Source of the DNA: CATQHP01 sp965214915
GTDB lineage: Bacteria > Acidobacteriota > Terriglobia > Bryobacterales > UBA6623
NCBI GenBank assembly: GCA_965214915.1
Contig: CBDCCP010000003.1
Span: 372,001 to 436,000 of the forward strand
DNA length: 64,000 bases
Direction: 5' to 3'
Made by a program: the position numbers and the translations under genes. The notes beneath the pieces were generated by a model. The model made no database searches. It was not told where the DNA came from and saw nothing but the letters and a program-made list of their open reading frames with translations. Each line of letters opens with the position of its first letter. Position 1 is the first letter of the stretch. Below, piece by piece: positions 61,931-64,000 of the stretch.

Positions 61931-64000
61931 TCAGGATTTCGGCTTCCGGCCGAGATCGCGGACGGCCCGCTCCACGCGCTTCGCCGCCTGCTCGTTGGAT
62001 TCGCCTTCTCGATACGCTATAGGCGGTCCGAAGCGAACGGTGACTCTGCCCGGCTTCGGCCACTTGTCGTGAACCGAATGCACCTCATAGGTTCCTGCTA
62101 TGCGGATGGGCAGCACCGGCGCCTCCATCTGTTGCATCATCAACCCGATGCCGGGTTTGAAGGGGGCCGTCTTGCCGTCGGGCGAGCGCCAACCCTCGGG
62201 AAAGACCAGCGGGCAGTATCCGCGGCCAAGCAGTTCTCCGGTGTAGCGCAGCGCCCGCCGCGCGCCGCCCATTCTTTGCGGCAGCGGATAGGCGTTGAAA
62301 AGCCCGACCGCCAGATACAACTGCAGACCCAGCTTCCAGCGTTCCTGCCATGATTCGCCTTGCGGATCGAGATAGGCGCGAAAGTAGTCCTGGGACATCG
62401 CCGGGGCGAGGAGTTTTTTCCAACGATAGGGCAGAGCGGCGAGGATACAGGCGGTATCGAAGTGGCTGAGGTGATTGGCGGCGAAGATGAGCGGCGGTTT
62501 CGCCTTGTCGAGATTCTCCGGTTCCTCGACGCTCAGGCGAATCATCTGCCGCATCGGCGGCATCAGCAGGCCGTCGACCGCGGCCCGACGGCCCCAGCGT
62601 ACAGGAAACGACCGCGACCAGCGGGGAGTGAAGGCGCGCGATTCGAGAGTCTCGTGGTTTGCCCGCGGCTTTCGAGTCGCCGCCGGCGCATCGGCGCCAA
62701 CGGCTGACGGCTGCGTGGACCGTGCGGCTCGCGCTTCGCCGGCGGCCGCTTCGAGCTCGGCAACGGTGCGCAGCGCGGCGAACTCGTTCTCGCCCAAGAC
62801 CATCCCCGACTCCGACTCCAGCCGGGCCAGCAACTCCATGCGCTGCAAGGAGGTGAGCGCGAGGTCCTGCTCAAGGCGGGCGTGCGGCTGGAGGTCCGCC
62901 GGATCGCGGCCGATCAACTCCGCCAGGGCGCCGCGGACCCCGGCGGTTCGAGCCGGAGGCGCGTCCGTTGCGGCTTCCGCGATGCGCTGCGCAACTTCGC
63001 GCCGCTTGACCTTCTGCGCAGCGGACGTTCGCGGGAAGTCGTCCTCCGGCCAAGCCGACCAGCTTTGAATGCGCTGATGCGGCTCCAGCCGCTCGTTGGC
63101 CCGCGCAACGATCGCGGCGAGGTCGGCGTTTCGATCGGCAATGAGCGCAGCGTGAATCCGCTCCTCGCCCTTGTTGGCCAGTCCGACGACGATGCTTTCA
63201 CGCACTTGAGACTCGGCGTTCAGAACGGCTTCGACATCGATCGGAAAAACGTTCAGCCCTTCGGCTGTGACAATCATTTCCTTCTTGCGGCCGCGGTAAT
63301 AGAGCCGGCCGTCATCGTCCAGGGCGCCGATATCTCCGGTGTGCAGCCACCCTTGTTCCATCCGACCGGAGGCGGTCTCCTCAGAGCCGTAGTACCCGCT
63401 TGCCACGCTGGCGCCGCTGACGAGGATCTCGCCGTCAGGGGCCAATTTCACGCGCTGCCCTTCGACCGGCTTGCCGATCGAGCCCGCCCGTGCTTCGAAC
63501 GGATGGTTGATGGCGACAACCGGGCTACTCTCCGTCAAGCCGTAACCCTGAACAACAACCCAACCCAGACGCCGCCAGAACCGCTCCAGGTCCGTGTCCA
63601 GGGGCGCCCCGCCGCAGACGAAGCACCAGAACTTCAAGCCGAATTCGCGATGGACAGCCCGGTACCGCCACCAGGTCTCGGCGGCGCCGGCCCATTGCCG
63701 GAAGCGCGGCGCCTTGGGATCGAACCCAAATTTTCGCACCAGATGGCTGCGCAGATTCTGCAGCAAGCGCGGAACGGCTATGAGCACGGAAACCCGCTCG
63801 CGGCGGACGGTCTCGACGATCGACCCTGCCCGGTACTCATCGTTGAGCACAACCGCGCCCTGGAAGAGCACCGGGAAAAACAGGCCTGCCGCCTGACCGA
63901 ACATATGGCTCAGCGGCAGCATGTTCATCAGCCGAACGGGCTGGAACGGCCGCGCGAAGCTCCGGTATCGCCGGGCTTCGGCGCCGATGGGGGTCAGGTT
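61931..64000 (-). CDS. acyl-CoA/ACP ligase - carrier - acyltransferase fusion, 5' end off window
   Basis: The minus-strand frame is open to base 64000, so the N terminus is missing. In order: AMP-forming ligase core (MNMLPLSHMFGQAAG, VVVQGYGLTESSPVVAINHP, WLHTGDIGALDDDGRLYYRG), a carrier-protein-like domain with a phosphopantetheine-type Ser in LALTSLQRMELLARLESESG, and a PlsC acyltransferase with HX4D in FAANHLSHFDTACILAALPY and LVFPEGWRSPDGK. The order recalls Aas-type lysophospholipid reacylation, here with an added carrier, so fatty acid may be activated, loaded and transferred within one chain. Confidence 0.85.
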   Translation of the reverse strand, partial: NLTPIGAEARRYRSFARPFQPVRLMNMLPLSHMFGQAAGLFFPVLFQGAVVLNDEYRAGSIVETVRRERVSVLIAVPRLLQNLRSHLVRKFGFDPKAPRFRQWAGAAETWWRYRAVHREFGLKFWCFVCGGAPLDTDLERFWRRLGWVVVQGYGLTESSPVVAINHPFEARAGSIGKPVEGQRVKLAPDGEILVSGASVASGYYGSEETASGRMEQGWLHTGDIGALDDDGRLYYRGRKKEMIVTAEGLNVFPIDVEAVLNAESQVRESIVVGLANKGEERIHAALIADRNADLAAIVARANERLEPHQRIQSWSAWPEDDFPRTSAAQKVKRREVAQRIAEAATDAPPARTAGVRGALAELIGRDPADLQPHARLEQDLALTSLQRMELLARLESESGMVLGENEFAALRTVAELEAAAGEARAARSTQPSAVGADAPAATRKPRANHETLESRAFTPRWSRSFPVRWGRRAAVDGLLMPPMRQMIRLSVEEPENLDKAKPPLIFAANHLSHFDTACILAALPYRWKKLLAPAMSQDYFRAYLDPQGESWQERWKLGLQLYLAVGLFNAYPLPQRMGGARRALRYTGELLGRGYCPLVFPEGWRSPDGKTAPFKPGIGLMMQQMEAPVLPIRIAGTYEVHSVHDKWPKPGRVTVRFGPPIAYREGESNEQAAKRVERAVRDLGRKPKS

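Overview
The window is GC-rich bacterial chromosome, most likely from an Acidobacteriota member of the Solibacter/Bryobacter type. This is inferred from family content: VWFA-related secreted proteins, paired PSD1/DUF1501 proteins, several one-cysteine sulfatases, DUF3604 proteins, a divergent System I cytochrome c operon and a BshB1-like deacetylase. No rRNA, tRNA or CRISPR array was seen.

Layout. 1-4.3 kb: broken Rhs/YD-repeat modules on the minus strand, with one toxin-tip/immunity-like pair and one orphan immunity-like gene. 4.4-9.9 kb: minus-strand envelope genes (sulfatase, lptE, pssA, psd, a DUF465 protein, a C-terminal processing protease). 10.0-18.0 kb: plus-strand ccmE-ccmF-ccmH-ccmI-(extra membrane protein)-ccmA-ccmB, then grpE-dnaJ. 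CcmE is of the CXXXY type. 18.0-26.7 kb: a decayed Mu-like prophage. Its control and transposition genes (repressor, ner-like, muA, muB, gam, gemA, mor) are present, while tail and head genes survive only as scraps, one of them joined to a BrnT-like toxin. 26.7-49.7 kb: sugar and sulfated-glycan catabolism (Gfo/Idh oxidoreductase, HpcH aldolase, two DUF3604 proteins, PSD1 plus DUF1501, sulfatases, GH29 fucosidase), with galE and polA between them. 49.7-55.1 kb: a duplicated VWA gene. The first copy is truncated, and between the copies sits a 3.35-kb restriction-modification island flanked by 23-bp direct repeats. In the island the restriction gene is split by an IS5-family element with a TTAA duplication; removing the IS restores the frame exactly. 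55.1-64 kb: parvulin isomerase, BshB1-like deacetylase, ABC ATPase, a Wzt-like protein that has lost its ATPase motifs, DUF1501, a fifth sulfatase, and a ligase-ACP-acyltransferase fusion that runs off the right edge.

Five sulfatases, a fucosidase and the planctomycete-type exported proteins suggest growth on sulfated, fucose-containing polysaccharide. Many genes contain single-base frameshifts, often at C or G runs. Some may be assembly errors, so the pseudogene calls outside the IS-split gene should be read with that in mind.
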